This document shows, one piece after another, positions 38,073 through 51,772 of a DNA stretch of 64,000 nt. Within the stretch, counting starts at the first letter, position 1; the number at the start of each line of letters is the position of its first letter. This stretch comes from Romanomermis culicivorax (lineage: Eukaryota; Nematoda; Enoplea; Mermithida; Mermithidae): positions 1,302,001-1,366,000 of the forward strand of contig CAWUHX010000030.1 of NCBI GenBank assembly GCA_963922205.1. The letters are read 5' to 3'. A model generated the notes under the pieces. That model was not told the DNA's origin, searched no databases, and worked only from the letters and a program-made list of their open reading frames with translations. Both the position numbers and the translations under genes were made by a program.

Positions 38073-40598
38073 AGGGGCAGAAAATTTGGAATGGGATAGA
38101 TCGCATAGGTGTTCTGAACAAAATCATTTGGGTGAGGAAAAAGGTTACCTTTGTAAAATTAATTTCCTGCGCTGGGGGAATGGTTTGAACCTCTTTGGGG
38201 CGGTGCTCTGCGGCATGGTCTCCAATCGTGCTGGCCACCGATATCGTTAGAGTTGGTTCCGAAGTCGGTTGGCGGAGGCTGAGTGGCATGAGATTGATGG
38301 CCAAAATCTTGGCCGCTATTTCTTTGAGCATTTTGTGGTTTGAGCCAAATGCAATCTTCAGTGTTATGGGTGGGGGCCTGTTATCACACCATAGGCCTGT
38401 TGATTGGTATAGGGCGGTATGTGGGCTGTCGCAGCTAGCAGAGCAGTCAAAGCAGTTATTGTAACTATCTCTGGGCTGAGATTGATGGTGGGGGCTTTGT
38501 TGGCGGGTACTGGATGGGTATTCTTTGGGGCGTTGTCGTAACTTACGTTCTTCATGATCATGATCATATCGTTGGATCAATTGTTCCAGTAGCATCTCCG
38601 GACGCAGTTGCGATTGTGGGGGCTGTTCTGCCTGCCGGGGTTGGAAAGAGACAAATTTGTTGGGTGATGGCGCCAAATTTTTTGGGCGGTGGTCAGTGGA
38701 AAGTGTATGGTTGCGGTAGCGGTCTTGTGATTGGTCCGTGCTACAGGGATGGTCAAAACGGTGATTGAAAGGCTGTGGCGATCTTGGCGTGGGCGTGTCC
38801 TGATCGGCTTGGTTGACAAGGATTGGGCGGTCCGCAGTTCAAATTTCGGCTCTAGTTGCATTGAGGATGCTGTGGGCTTTGGTGATGGCATTGGCCAATT
38901 GTTGCACATTTGTAAAACTTTTTGCTTGTTCTCGGATAGTTAATTGATAGAAAACAGGCATTTTTGTTAAAAATGTGTCATTTACTTGTTTGTGCCCAAA
39001 AGTTTGGTCCTCATCGTGATAAAACAACTGTACATAGGTCATTACCTTACTCAAAAATGCGGCGGGCTCTTCTCCAGCTTTGGGGCTGATGGATGCCAGC
39101 TCCCGTTTCAGGGTCATTTGGTTGCAGTCCGGAGCCAATTGGAACATGAGGAAATTCTGTGTGTCTTTGTACCGCGTCATATCTTGGATCATGTCGCTCG
39201 GCGTATCTTGGGTAAGATGGGGAAGTGCACTCATCTTTACGTTGTTTGAAGCGTCATATCCAAACTCGTTTTCTAGGCCAATGAAAAAGCGGAGGAGGCG
39301 TTGGTTTGTTGCCGCTCTGTTGATTGCAAGTGGGTGCATATTGTCGACAATAGTTTTGATTCCGCTATCTTCTTCACAATGGGACATGCGCAGCAAGTCA
39401 TACCGAGGTTGCAGGTAATCATAATAGTTGTCTGGGGGGTAATCCGAGAAACCAAATGGGTTGACCATTGGCGGTGGGCATCTCTGTGGTGCAGTACGGG
39501 ATATTTCGTCTTCGCTGCACATGTTACATGAAAATTCATTATTATAGAGGGTATCCGTTGACGGTGCCTTAGGTTTAATGTGCGCTGGTGGTCGACCAAA
39601 GGCCAGGGCCGGTTCAGTTTCATTGAGAGTTTCGTTTGGGATGTAAATATCACATGTTTCCTCACCGTGAAATCTTGAGGTCACTGGTGGTGGTCTTGGT
39701 GTGGGAGGATTACGCACTATGGCCGCAGCCGTGGTTGTAGAAAAGAATTGTTGCATTTGTTCAGCCAAGGCGGCAAAGTGCGCATTTGTTGATTGGACTT
39801 GTTCTTGGATTTCGGGTTGGACACATAATTGCTGCGCTTGAAATTGATCGGATATGGCCCTGATGATTTGATCAATTGTTTGGACTGTTGGAACTTTGTT
39901 GGTTATGTGAGCGGCAGCGGTGCTAAGTTGTTCTAGGGCGTTGTGTGCTTCAATTCGAAAATTGTGGACTTCGTTTGCATTTGCAATTGCTAAACTGCAG
40001 CGGTGGTCGGTTACAGAAGCTCGGGCAGCAGCTGGGGCCTGCGACAGGTCGATATTGATGAAGGAGTCCAAGGAATCAGTTAGGGCAATGGTTGTGTCTT
40101 TGTTGGCCTGCACGGCAGTGCTGGGCAGTGGTATCTGAGATACGGCCGATGCGCTAGCACATATGGCAGCGGCAGTGGTTGAATTTTGACTTAAAGGTGG
40201 CAACACAAGTGAATTGGCCAGTGCGGATGCGGCGGGGATATGTGGTACCTGGGCTTGAGCGGTCCCCTCTAATGCGGAGTTACTAAAAATAGACAAGGGC
40301 AGACTAGGGGGGGGAGGCTTACCGCAGGTAGCGCTGATGATTGTGTAATATTTGAATAGGGCGGCAGCATTATTTGGTCAAAATTAAAGGTGGGGTGCAT
40401 GGCCATGGCTGCGTTTGGCAAGCTTGATCACCAGGGAAGGCGTGTATGATCGCGCGGCATATGGCTTACTTTCAGCATCTTTTTTTGGGTGGGTATAAAA
40501 ACCTTTCTTGTAACCTTGGGCACAACTACAGCTTGGTCGGATTTTAAAATTGGGAACCGTATTCCGACGCAGAGCAATGGCGTGGAAAGGAAGCGTGC

Positions 40599-40616
40599 AA
40601 TCCAAATGGTCACCAA
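40599..40616 (-). promoter_or_regulatory. Probable primer-binding site of the gypsy element
   Basis: Immediately inside the LTR, the - strand reads TTGGTGACCATTTGGATT. TGGTGACC next to an LTR ending in CA is a common form of the tRNA primer-binding site in Ty3/gypsy and related elements. The tRNA species cannot be told with confidence. Confidence 0.55.
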
Positions 40617-41189
40617 TGTTATATTTAGAAATAAGTCGGGGCTTTGAGTATTAGGCAGGAGTAAGAATCCAGGGTTCGTCCTTAGTGCATGTATTTCCAA
40701 CACCCACACTTTCCCGATCAAATTACTAAATGTACTTAAACCCGACAATAATTACCCAACAGATTAAGGAAGATTCAATTCCTTGACCTGTCTCCCAATT
40801 AAAGTAAGAGAAGAATAAGGAGAATTCTCTCCGATTTTTACCTAACACAAAGAATAAACACTTACAAATACAAACCTGATGGGCGAGGTAACAATCACTC
40901 CCAAGTGCTACGAGAAAATAAACAAAGAAAAGGCTTGGCCTGCTGGGAGATGATGAGTATGTAAGAAAAACAAACCAATGGTAAGTATGCACAAACAATA
41001 TAACACACACGAGAGTGACCAAAATGCACACATACCGACATGTGCTACAGTAAGACGACTGTCGATGGTCCCCATCGCCCACTCCACTTGGTACTTGCGG
41101 GCCTTATGCGCGAATCGACAAAAACGACAAATGTGTAGCAAAATCGTCAGAAACACACTACAACAGGAATGCTTAGTCCCTTGATAACA
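40617..41189 (-). repeat. gypsy 5' LTR (only LTR found)
   Basis: 573 bp bounded by the inverted termini TGTTAT and ATAACA (TG...CA form). Gag and the primer site lie just inside, and the outer edge interrupts the Harbinger Myb/SANT coding frame at 41189/41190. No second copy of this sequence was noticed anywhere else in the window. Confidence 0.7.
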
Positions 41190-41588
41190 GCTGAATCTCG
41201 ACCAAGAAATCGCGGAATCAACATCAGTCAATTCAATGCTTTCACCGCCTTCTACTCCTGTCGAATTCATCATGTCAATTTTTTTCATCGTTGCACGGTG
41301 CAGATTGTCTCAGACTGTATCACAAACGTAAGGCCATTCCTCGTCCATAAGAAAAGGATATGCAATACTTTTGCCGTAAGTAATTATCCATTCCCAAGCA
41401 GCTTGTTTTTTTGAACTCGTCAATGTTGAAGAAAATGCACCAAATAAGACGGTCTTTGATTCCTTGATTTTCTCCAAAAGTAACAGTTTTAGTTGGAACG
41501 TATTCTGTTGCTTGATTGACAAACCAACTGTTGAAAAGTCCATAGTTGGTTGATCATGTGACATTATTTGACCAGAATCGATGCACAA
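41190..41588 (-). pseudogene. Harbinger Myb/SANT-like DNA-binding protein, truncated
   Basis: On the - strand the frame MDFSTVGLSIKQQNTFQLK, LLLEKIKESKTVLFGAF, SSKKQAAWEWIITYG matches the pattern of the Myb/SANT-like domain in the second protein of Harbinger elements (spaced Trp and Leu residues, a K-x2-ILFG-like turn, K-x2-AW-x2-I). An in-frame TGA near 41310 precedes further sequence in the same frame ending GVEGGESIELTDVDSAI, where the gypsy LTR begins. In active elements this protein brings the nuclease to the transposon ends. Here it is cut and stopped. Confidence 0.65.
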
Positions 41589-41964
41589 TTTAAAAGAAAC
41601 TGAACGAATTCAAAAAAGTAATCAAGCCAAACAAACCAAATATTTCAGATTACAACAGCAGATTACAACATCCTATTACAAAAAGATTACGAATTCCCGA
41701 ATAACGAGTGCCAAAAAAGCACCCATAAAATGATTGTTTTAGGAGTCCTACGACGAACATGGTGAGACACTCTACTACGAACTCGTAACTCAAAGCCCAT
41801 CAGCCATAGCATAACTTGCATCACTTGTAACTTGTAGTCCGTCACCCATAGGTTGTAGCTCATCACCCGTAGCACGAGTGAAGCTGATGAAACTCATTTA
41901 CTCCTAGAATTCATCACTCGTAGTACTCGTAAGACTTGTAAAATTGTGGTGAAACCGGGCCCAG

Positions 41965-42753
41965 ACATTGATCAAATCAAAACATGAATCTTCCATAAAA
42001 ATTTATTCTGTCGACATTTTTCGAATTTTCAACGAAAGATAAGAATTCGACATTCGTTAGGAACTTAGAATCGAATACTTCTTCCGACAAAATCGATGGC
42101 ATTCACGTCTTATACGAGAAAAATCCACGATGAAAACTGAAAATTTGGCTCTCGTAGTGATCCGCATGTTCAGCCGCATCTACGCAGATGAAAGCTGAAA
42201 CGTAAGGTTGAGAGAAATGACGAATGTGATGAAGCATACCGATCATATTGCAGTTTTCATCGATTACAATTATACATTTATATTTCACTCATTTTCAAGC
42301 GAGCCTCGCAATGCAAAAAATCTAAATAAGTCTGTGGGCAGGTGATGCCCATGCATTGCAGGATAGAGCTCGTCACCGCTTCAAGGCCCATTATAGCGAC
42401 AAGTGCATATTCCTCAGGTAGCACAGTGAAGGGTTCATTACTGCAACCGGCCCGTAACCGCTACAAGTGTGAATATTCAAACCATTCATAAATGAGGAAA
42501 ATGGGCAGAGAAAGAGAGAATGAAAAATGATTGGAGTGGAAATTCATTTTCAATCACATCAGTCAGATTTTGAACGCTTAAGAGGCTACTTAAGACATGA
42601 TTTCTGAGAGATTCTACTTTTTTTACATTGATCTATGATGAGTTGGAAATTAATCATATCTAAAAATGAGTTCCATGGTATCATTGCTTTTGCTTGGAAA
42701 TAAAAATTCACGCCGCTACACTATGCCAAAGTTTGAAAATTGATCCATTTTTG
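41965..42753. other. Spacer between Harbinger terminus and palindrome arm
   Basis: No gene recognised. The left limit of the inverted-repeat arm may lie in here, because the matching right arm runs off the window end at 64000, which corresponds to 42754. Confidence 0.5.
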
Positions 42754-45700
42754 GCATTTTTCAGTGCTCTTACTAGCCAAGCGATGTTTTAGAATGGAAT
42801 CAATCTTATTTGATGAATCAATATTCACTTTACGGAGGAGAGAATAAGCTCTCTCCTGATGTAATATTTACAGTGAATAAATGCATATTACACTTCTTCA
42901 TACAGTTTAAAGTGTCGAAAATGAGCCGTGAAAATTGAAATAAATTTCGTTTATGGGTACTTGCGAGCACCATCCCATCGGACGCTACAGTAGTTTATTT
43001 TCTTATTTTATAGCTCATGCATTTTTACTGTAGCTCTTAAATTTTCATCAAAATTTTCATACCGTTTTGGGAGTTGCACTGGTCTGATGAAGGCATACTT
43101 ATGAAAATTTATCAGAAATCATTGCATTTTCAGGTCGCCCTCCGCTATCCCTTGTAATATATTTATTATCTATACTGTAGAATTATCAAAAAACTAACAG
43201 ACTATAGCTTGATGTACTAACTGTTCCACAAACAAACATATTACACTCTGCAAGAAACTTTAAACAGTCGAAAATGAGAAGCAAAAAAAGAGAAATCCAG
43301 TTTAGAGGCACTCCCGACCACCTTCACCTAAGAAGCCGCAGAATTTTATCTTTTTATCTTTTCGTTCTTACATTCCTACAATAGCTGTGGAAGCAGCCTC
43401 GCGACTCGGTTGCCCCTTGAGGAGCTGCATAGATTCAAAGAAAGAAAAATCATAAAAATTGCTCAAAAATCAACAAATTTTTTCTGGTATTTTTGTGTTT
43501 TCATGAAGTTGGTTCCTCGTCTCGATTCTGAACTAGAAAATAAATTAAAAAGCCCACAAATTTTTAGAAACGTTGCAGCAAAACAGTGATTTATGATTTT
43601 AACTGCATTTTCGTCTACTTGATAAATTTTGTTCAATTCCGTTAAGTCACTGATCTAAAAGGATGATACAACCCCCTCGCCTAATCAAACCTCACAAAGC
43701 CTATGTCATTCACCCGAAAAAGAAAAATTATAAAGCTCGATGTGTGAATTGCAGTTTGATTTCTGTATTTGCAAGTAATTTTACGTTTGTCATATACATT
43801 TAGGGAAATGATCCCTGTTCAAGGCTTGAAGACGTCCAGCATATGAAAAGAATCTCATAAGCAGATGACTAATCTAAATCAGCGATGAAGACTTTTTTTC
43901 TACTCATACTGCCAATATTGGAAAAATCTTCCTTAGAGGACTTATTTGAAAAGAAATGAGTATATACTTTGTGTTTTTTATCTACAAAAATTTGAAGATG
44001 GAAATACTATTATTACAAATAGCATTGCACAGCTAACATAAGCAGCGAATTGTTAAATGGAAACTAAAACATTTTCTTATTGTGGTTGGTAATTTCTTCT
44101 TAGTCAAACTGCTATATACATGAAAGAATCGACACAAATGAATTTGATGTAACAAATTTTTGTTTTCTTTTCCTTTTTAGAGTATAATTCGCTGTACCTC
44201 TTGACACAATCAATTGACATCTATCTTAATACAGAGTAAAAAATAGTTAGTCAAGTTGATATGTCATGAATGAAAGATTGGATCATGATCTGGCAATAGT
44301 TTCCAGTTACCTGGTCGACTAACACCCTCCATTCACATAGAAATGATCGAAGCAGGGTCACAGTTGGGGCAAACACAACCTTACTAGAGATTATGAAATC
44401 AATTTTGAAAATTTTGAAATGCTTAGAATAGAAAAGTGATCATCAAGGAGTCCGTATCATGGAGGAGGAAATTATTGAATAGACTTTACGAGTCGTCCAT
44501 AATTTTGAATAAAATTTTGCCTCCAACCCCGCATCGATCATTTCAAAAAGAATTTAGTACACCAATATTTTACAGAATTCGTTCTTTTCATTTTTTGTCA
44601 TTAATCTTTTTTCGTCAGAAAAACGTGAGAGATTTATTCGGCTCAATTCTCATCTAAAATTTACCGCCATATAAACTGTAGGGGACCACTTCTCAACTTC
44701 AACGATTTTTAATTGATTGTTAGTGGCACTTTGGCGCCATGCAAACACGTAGGGGTGCCATCATTTAAGAAAAATTAATATTGATCCTACAACAATGTCC
44801 ACTGTATCAAAGATCATGGGAACTCTGAAACGAGCAAAATGAGTGTACAAACTCGGGCCTTAAAATCAACAAGGTTTTTGCAAATTTGAAAAACATGTAA
44901 AAAAAGGCAACGACACCCCCCTCCAGAATCTTGAAAGCTGTTGGGCCCAAAATCTAGATATTTTGTAGGTGTGGATGGGGCCGAATTTCATCAGTAAATT
45001 TTCAATGATATGAGGATGGCATTGCGCCAAACGCATTACGATTTTGCAAACCATACTGTTTTGCCACTCGATCAGCATCAAAATGAGAATATACACTATT
45101 TCACTAATATAATGTTGATGTTATTGTATGAAACGTCAAGTTGTTAGTTGCATGACTTATGGTTCGGAAAACCCGTGACAGGACTCGAGTGGTGTAGGAA
45201 CTTTTACCTGTTTAGGGGTCCTGTACTTCTGGTTCGGGGATTCTGCACTAATTTTTTAGCATATGGATGACACTCATGGCGAACAATATTTTGTTTATCT
45301 TCATTTTTAAATTAGAATAATTATGAGTGCAGTACGGGGGAAAGTTTTAACTCGAAGTTTGGTTTACTATCATCACATGCAGGGTAACTTGTTTGAAATT
45401 TCCTCATAAATTTACCGATAAAACTCTGCTCCAATCATACCTACAAAATATCTACAGTATTTTTTTCTTGAAATGCTTCTAAATAATGAAAGTGGAAAGC
45501 AAGTAGTATTTCAGATTTTCACGATTTTCTGATGAACAGTATACCATATAGGAGTGGAAATTTGTGAGCATACTGAACTAGCCCTTAACACTTTTTCGAG
45601 TGAAAAGTTTTACAATTAGACCTCTATGTAAACGATTCTGATAACGATAGTGATTTGTGTCACTTTTCTATTTGGAAGCACTTTATAAAAGACAGGAGTA

Positions 45701-47496
45701 GTAAGGCCCGACCGTATAGGGGGGAGGGGTATGGTTAAGCATATCCCTATCTTTGGTGTACCCCCTGTAATTTGTCAATTTTCGCTCACTTACAGGGGTG
45801 GTATGGTTAAGCATACAAGTTTTTGAGTTACTGTAGAATTACAGTGAAAATTGAATTATGGTAATAGTTAAGTCACCGTAATAGTTGTATTATTGTAGGT
45901 AGTGAGAGAAGAGGTTTACTGTAGGTTGTACAGAGATACGAAAATCGATGTGGAACAAAAATGGATGTACAAAAAATAACAAAAAGGAAAATTGATTTGA
46001 AAAAATTGACACGTAATGTATAAAGGTTAGGGGAGAGTTGATAAAAAAACGACTTCCTCTACAGGTGGAAGAAGTCTTTCAAAGAATTCGCCACTCCTGG
46101 GCCCCAGATGAGGGGGTGGCCCCAAATGAGGGGGTGCCGTCTGTACTTGAAAGCTAACCAAAGGCCCCATTTTCTGAATGATCATTCAAGTCAGAACAGT
46201 CAAATTGGTCAGAAATGGTCTGTTCTTTGCCTAAAACTTAGGAAATGTCCATACACAGTGGAACATCATCCATATGGGTTCATCTGGTATAAGATTGATT
46301 ACTCATTGCAAAAATGACCAGAACGAAACGGGTATAGAAAATGTGTAGAAAAATTAAAGATCGTCTAGAGGACAAAAAAAAATTCATCTTTCCTAGACAA
46401 AAGAAAAATAATTTTGAAAATTCAAAGTGTTGATTTGTTTTATTGTAAGATGTTTATTTAATGCATCCATACAGTAATGTACAAAAATTGCATTTTAAAA
46501 TATGTTCGTCATATATTACACAAAATTGTTTCAAAATTTTATGGGTAAGAAGTTTGCGATCTTCTTGTCCTCAAATGTGGAAACTATGTACATTGATTTC
46601 TTTTCTACCATTGTTTTTTACAAAAGCAAAAACAAGTCGTCTTAATTAATAAAAATAAACTTTTCTCATGGCACTAGACGATAACATTATACCTCAAACT
46701 TTGATCACATGATGATACTGTTCAGTAGCAGGAATTTATACTCTGTAGGCGTAATTTTTGGGACCACCACTAACAAATTCAGTAACATAAGATCCAGAAC
46801 CATATTTATGTAACTCTCTGTCATTTCGCTGAGACACCAGCCTGTATGCACCTGATATTGTTGCTTGCTAATTGCTGACAAGTAAATAATACTATCTGTA
46901 TCAAAATACAATACTCAACTTTTTAATTGTCAGATGTAAGAATATAACTTTAGTCGAGCCTGGACTGTGGTATAAGCTGCAATAACAGCATTACTATCAT
47001 CTATGACCTCAGTGAAATCATCGAGTTGATTAATCTAACATTTTTAATAACATTGACAACATCCATCACAAGTTCAAAATATTCTTTAGGTGTATTGTGG
47101 ATAACAGCCTTGTCCATATTGTTTAGTTGACAAAATTGAAAAAACATAAAACACATAAAAAAAAGTACAAAAATTATGCAAAACTACCTTTCCCCAGAAG
47201 GAATTTAGCATTGATTTGGTCAAAACCCTCTCTCTAGGATTTTTAAAAATTTTTGAAAGGTCCAGTGATAGCCCTTCATGGTTGTAGACTTACATTTCTT
47301 ATTCACATTTTTGCTCATCTGTCTGAGCTCTAGCAGGGTAACCTTCACTCTCTTATAAAACCACAAAGAAAATTTGTTAGATTTAAAAATTATAAAACCT
47401 ACCAGTTTCATTTTCATGAAAGTGTTGAAGTATTGAGTGAATAACCCACTATCAGGGTTTTTGGTTGGATGATACTGCTCAACATTATTGTAATAC
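42754..47496. repeat. Left arm of the giant inverted repeat
   Basis: This 4743-bp arm is the reverse complement of 59260-64000 with coordinate sums of 106754 to 106756. I found only two 1-bp homopolymer indels and one substitution (near 45779/60976), though not every base was compared. It comprises non-coding DNA (42754-45696), the probable Polinton end and the C-terminal third of the polB relic. ORFs at 44436, 44866, 46108 and 46461 reappear in the other arm but have no known motif. Confidence 0.95.
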
Positions 47497-50400
47497 CAAA
47501 TCTCAAAAACTTTCAGGATCTAAAACAAAAAAATACATACAAAACGTGAATCATTACAGTAATGATATACCTTATATTCTTTTTCTAAGGCTTTGTACAT
47601 TTCTATCATAACCCATGTACCATCTAATGCTCGGTGTTGGTCATTATGCTTGCATGTAGAGTTTTGTGAGTCACACATACAAGTTTTGCACAAAGGAAAA
47701 AGCAATTTACTACCATGTCAATAGGGTAGAATAGGGTGTAAAAGTTTTTTAAGTGGTAGAATAGTACACTTGATCAATCCTTCATATGGTTGAGAAGTTA
47801 AATTGACTTCTTGAAAATCCTCAGTCAAAATTTTTAGATGACCAATCTCATATTTCCCCTACTTGTTGAGGAAGGGGTATGAACTGCATACATCAACATA
47901 ATTGATCTTTTCTGCAAGTGTTTCATCTTCATTGTACTTAATTTTGTGGTACAATTTTAGAGGATTAGTAAGCCACCAAAGAAATCTAAAAACAAAAATT
48001 TTTACAAAACGAGAACAAATATATTTCAAAATTTTACCCTCTCGAGGATTTAAAGGTTCAGGTATTTCAACTGTATCAAAAATGTTTTCATTTTCAGGAT
48101 TTGAATGATTTGTCTTAACAGTTCACATTCCCACATTTTGACTAAGGTATAACTGACTGTTTGGGGTTCCATGGCACAGTTAAATGTGCACTCATATGCA
48201 TTACTTGCACTTCAGCTGTTAATCAATGTCTATCTTGCATGCATTTTGGCAACCATGCCAATAGCAACCATAAAATTTAAAAATGGTTGTTCCTTCAATA
48301 AACCAACAAACAAATAGGAATGAATAATTTAAAAATTTTAAACCAAACTACCTGATGAACCATCAACTTTGTATTTTCCAATTTCAACCTCATTACTATC
48401 GAGCTTATGGCATATATATAATTTCTCAGTTTTATATGTTAACCATTTTAGCCATTTTAAGGCGATAACTGACTGCCTTTCCTCTTTACCATAACCTTTG
48501 TATGATATCCCTCTAATACTGTTTGGTTTCAAAAAATAAATGTTGGAAAATGAGATTACAGGTGCTGGAGATAGTTACATATTTTTCAAGAAAATCAACA
48601 TTTGTTTCCTCCACAAAAATATCTATAAATTTCATACAACACTGTCGTAGAACTTCTACATCACTATGACAGTAATACAGTAATTCCTTGTCAAAGTTGA
48701 ACTGACATCCCTAAACAAGAACACGATTCTAAATGCAAAACTTGTGCAACTTTTTACAAACTTATTGTTTCAATTTTTTAATCTACCATTCCAAGAATGT
48801 GGCACAGATGCCAGGTTCCATAGCATTGAAACCATACATATCAGGGGAGAGAAAGGGTCTGATATATCCATAATTCTCTCATCTGTTGAAAAAATGAGCA
48901 AAATATCCTTTATATATTTCACTTATCCCAAATGTTTTCACTAGAGCAGCTAGAGGCATCAGTAAAAAGTTCGAAGAATCAATAATTTTTATCAATCCTA
49001 CTTTGATACACATCAATTCCAATCCTGAATAGATAAATAAAAATGAAAAGATAAAACGAAAAATTGTGAAAACAGGTCACTAATTTACCTTTATTAATTA
49101 TGTCTACTTTATGATGAGTGTTACCATACAAAAACTGTATTATAAATTTTCCATTGAATCCTCGAGAATTATGTGCTATAGCTGCGATGTTTTTCATATA
49201 TCTTTTCCAAAAAGTACTTGAAAAAATCATATAGACATGTTGATTCTTTGAATACACATTCGGGGTGTAGCCAATGGCGCTTTTTTTATATGCACTTTGG
49301 CCAATTGCCCTGATCCAAATGCACCACATGTCATTTAAACTATCAGCAAATGTGCCATGTGTTAAATGCGCCATTTGCAAATGCGCCATTTGCAAATGCG
49401 CATTGTTCATTTGCACCATAATTCTAATTGGACACTGAAAAGATAGTATCAAATGAGGAATGTAATCATTATTGAAGACCACCCAAACTAGGCAAAAACA
49501 GCATTGTAAATTATCGTACAATCATACAGTACCACACAGATAGTCACATAGCCACAGAGTTGTAAATTATCAGAAAGAAATTATGTTGCATTTGGAACTT
49601 CAGAATTTTTTACACTCAAGCTACAGTATGATCAGGGTGAAATTAGTGTTATTGATTTTATGACCCGCATAGCTCATAATTTGGCTGATCCTTTGGGGTA
49701 TTGAATACTGTAACTATACATATATGTCTTGCTTATTTTGACTTTCGAACTCAAGTGGTAAGATCTGGAGCAAATGTTTACTTTTGCTGCTTCTGAACAA
49801 ATTTGAATTATGAAGGTGCTGGTCACAGGATTATGTGATCATAGAATCATGATCAGATCATAGAATCATTTACAGTAGATAAACTCTGATATAGATTAAC
49901 TACATAAGTCTGAGAAAAAAAACATACTGCAAAAATTTCAGATTGGAAAAATTCTCTACAAAAAATGCTTCCTAAACAGTTTCTGGAGACAATAGTAATC
50001 TTTGTCACTTGTTTTATTACCATTTTATTCATTGCCCTTTCTATGATGAAAGAAAACACCAAAGCACATTTGCAAAAAGCACAATTGCAGTTGGCCCATT
50101 ATACACATGGTGCAAATGCATAGGGCGCATATAAAAATGGCGCACTTGAAAATTGGCGCAATTGGCTAGGGGGCAAATGGGAAAGCGCAATTGACATTGG
50201 CACATATGGCTACAAACCACACATTCCTGTTGACCACATGCATTAGAACAATTTTGTTCACTTTGAAGGCACTAATCACACATAATATGTACAACACATA
50301 AATAACGTTCATGTTCAAATATGTCATCTAATTCTGTTTGTTGTAAAACTTTTTCCTGCATAGTCTCAAATTCATAAAAACAAATTTTTGATTAATTGGA

Positions 50401-51772
50401 CACTTATCAGTAACTCCTTTTCATCATCAACTAGGCAAGCATTGTCATCACTGCCAGTAGTTACACTTGTTTCAATTACAGCTTTGGCCTGTTCATCACC
50501 AACATTGAAACAAGAAAGATGGAAAAATAATATGTCATCTACTACCTTTTTTCAGTACACCCTTTTTAAGTCTTTTGCATTCAAAGTAACTGCAGTTATT
50601 ACTCTCAGAATGTGCTTGCCAAACTAACATATCATACTGTTCACACTCCCTGATGGGTTTGCATATAGATGTACCAGTTTTTTTGACATTTTGATTGTCC
50701 TTTTGGAGTAAAAACACATTTAGGTCTAGTAAAACACTAATCATTTTTAAAATATGGATGAAATCTTTTGCATTTTGGAGCATTAAGTTGACTGCATGGA
50801 GGAATATTGCAACACAATGGGCAGAAGTTTTTGCATCTGTGTTCCACTTTGTTATTGTAGGCAAAATCGTAATGCCAACAAAGTAACTCAGTCAAAAAAG
50901 TGGGCATTTCTGTAATGACCAGGTAATGATTGTTGTGTTGATAAATATTCAAAATGTAACTTGCTTCAGGTCCTTAAAATTCTTAAAGTACACATGTTAA
51001 GAGAAAACTAAAACATGCTAACCTTTAAATATTAAATCATTAAACTGTTCCTTGCTGAAAATTTTGATTTGATAATCGGGTAGTAAAACAGCCTGCAACT
51101 TTTCCTATTGATAAAATCCATATGGCCCTTGTTGATTAGCTAACCCTGCTCAGACTATCAATTCTTTAGTGACCCTTGTTTGCAGTAGATGTTTTTTCTT
51201 GTCAGACTTTCAAATATTTTCCCACTTGTGCACTGTGTTGGGATGTTTTTTATGGATGTGAGTTCTAGCCAATACAAGAGCTCTAGCAAAAATAAAGTTA
51301 TCATCATTATTGATTCAAAGTATGCAAAGCTTGTCTTTTAGGAAATCCTGATGTTTTAGGTACTGATGAGCATTATGAATACCTTAAAGAAAATAGAGAA
51401 AGAAAGAAAAAAGAAAGAAAGGAAAGGAAAAAATTTTTTCATTTGTTAAAATGCAAACATGTAAGCTTACCACTTCAGCTAGGTGGTGTTACAAAAGTAC
51501 TACAAATTGTAGCTTCTTGAATATCAATTTGAATTTGCTCATTTGATTGAAGAACAGCATTAAGACTGTTCATAATCAAATCATCCATCAATGCAAATTT
51601 TAAGTCTGAAGGATATCAAAAGTTGTCCTTTTGTCCAATCTGGATGGTCAAAAGAAAACCCCATAAGCGCATTATCATCTACATTCTCAGGAATTTGCTC
51701 ACCTATGCATTGAAATGTTGGTGCAAGTTGAGCATTTAAATCACCCATACGCTTAGTATAATGAAAATTCAA
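46454..51772 (-). pseudogene. Polinton protein-primed DNA polymerase B, broken
   Basis: Family B polymerase that replicates Polintons from a protein primer. Reading down the - strand: an N-terminal region with LMGFSFDHPDWTKGQLL and ARALVLARTHIHKK; a Cys/His-rich block near 50800 (ITEMPTFL, HRCKNFCPLCCNIPPC); an exonuclease motif AHNSRGFNGKF (49146-49178); FNFDKELLYYCHSDVEVLRQ (near 48660); RALDGTWVMIEMYKALEKEY (near 47600); the motif region KSMLNSFWGK (near 47190); YFDTDSI (46888-46911, catalytic); and SGGPKNYAYR and TLLYGC near the C-terminus. Many stops and frameshifts are present, and a 957-bp transposon sits at 49262-50218. The part below 47496 is duplicated at 59260-60301. Confidence 0.88.
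49262..50218. mobile_element. 957-bp hAT-like non-autonomous element inside polB
   Basis: Flanked by an exact 8-bp duplication ACACATTC (49254-49261 and 50219-50226), the target size of hAT elements. Ends GGGGTGTAGCCA and (reverse complement) GGTTTGTAGCCA match at 10 of 12 positions. The interior has repeated CAAATGCGCCATTTG units near the left end and GCGCA/TGCGC words near the right. The polB reading frame on either side becomes continuous across a single copy of the 8-mer, which confirms the boundaries. No transposase ORF. Confidence 0.85.

Noticed and set aside
46080-46140. Possible short tandem array (GGCCCCAGATGAGGGGGT twice)
   Set aside because: There are only two imperfect units, with no regular spacer; it is not a CRISPR or satellite array.
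44436-46649. ORFs duplicated in both palindrome arms (44436-44657, 44866-45096, 46108-46317, 46461-46649)
   Set aside because: Their duplication reflects the inverted repeat, not coding constraint. The 46461-46649 ORF is antisense to the end of polB.
51400-51440. GAAA-rich low-complexity run
   Set aside because: Simple repeat within the decayed polB region; no feature implied.
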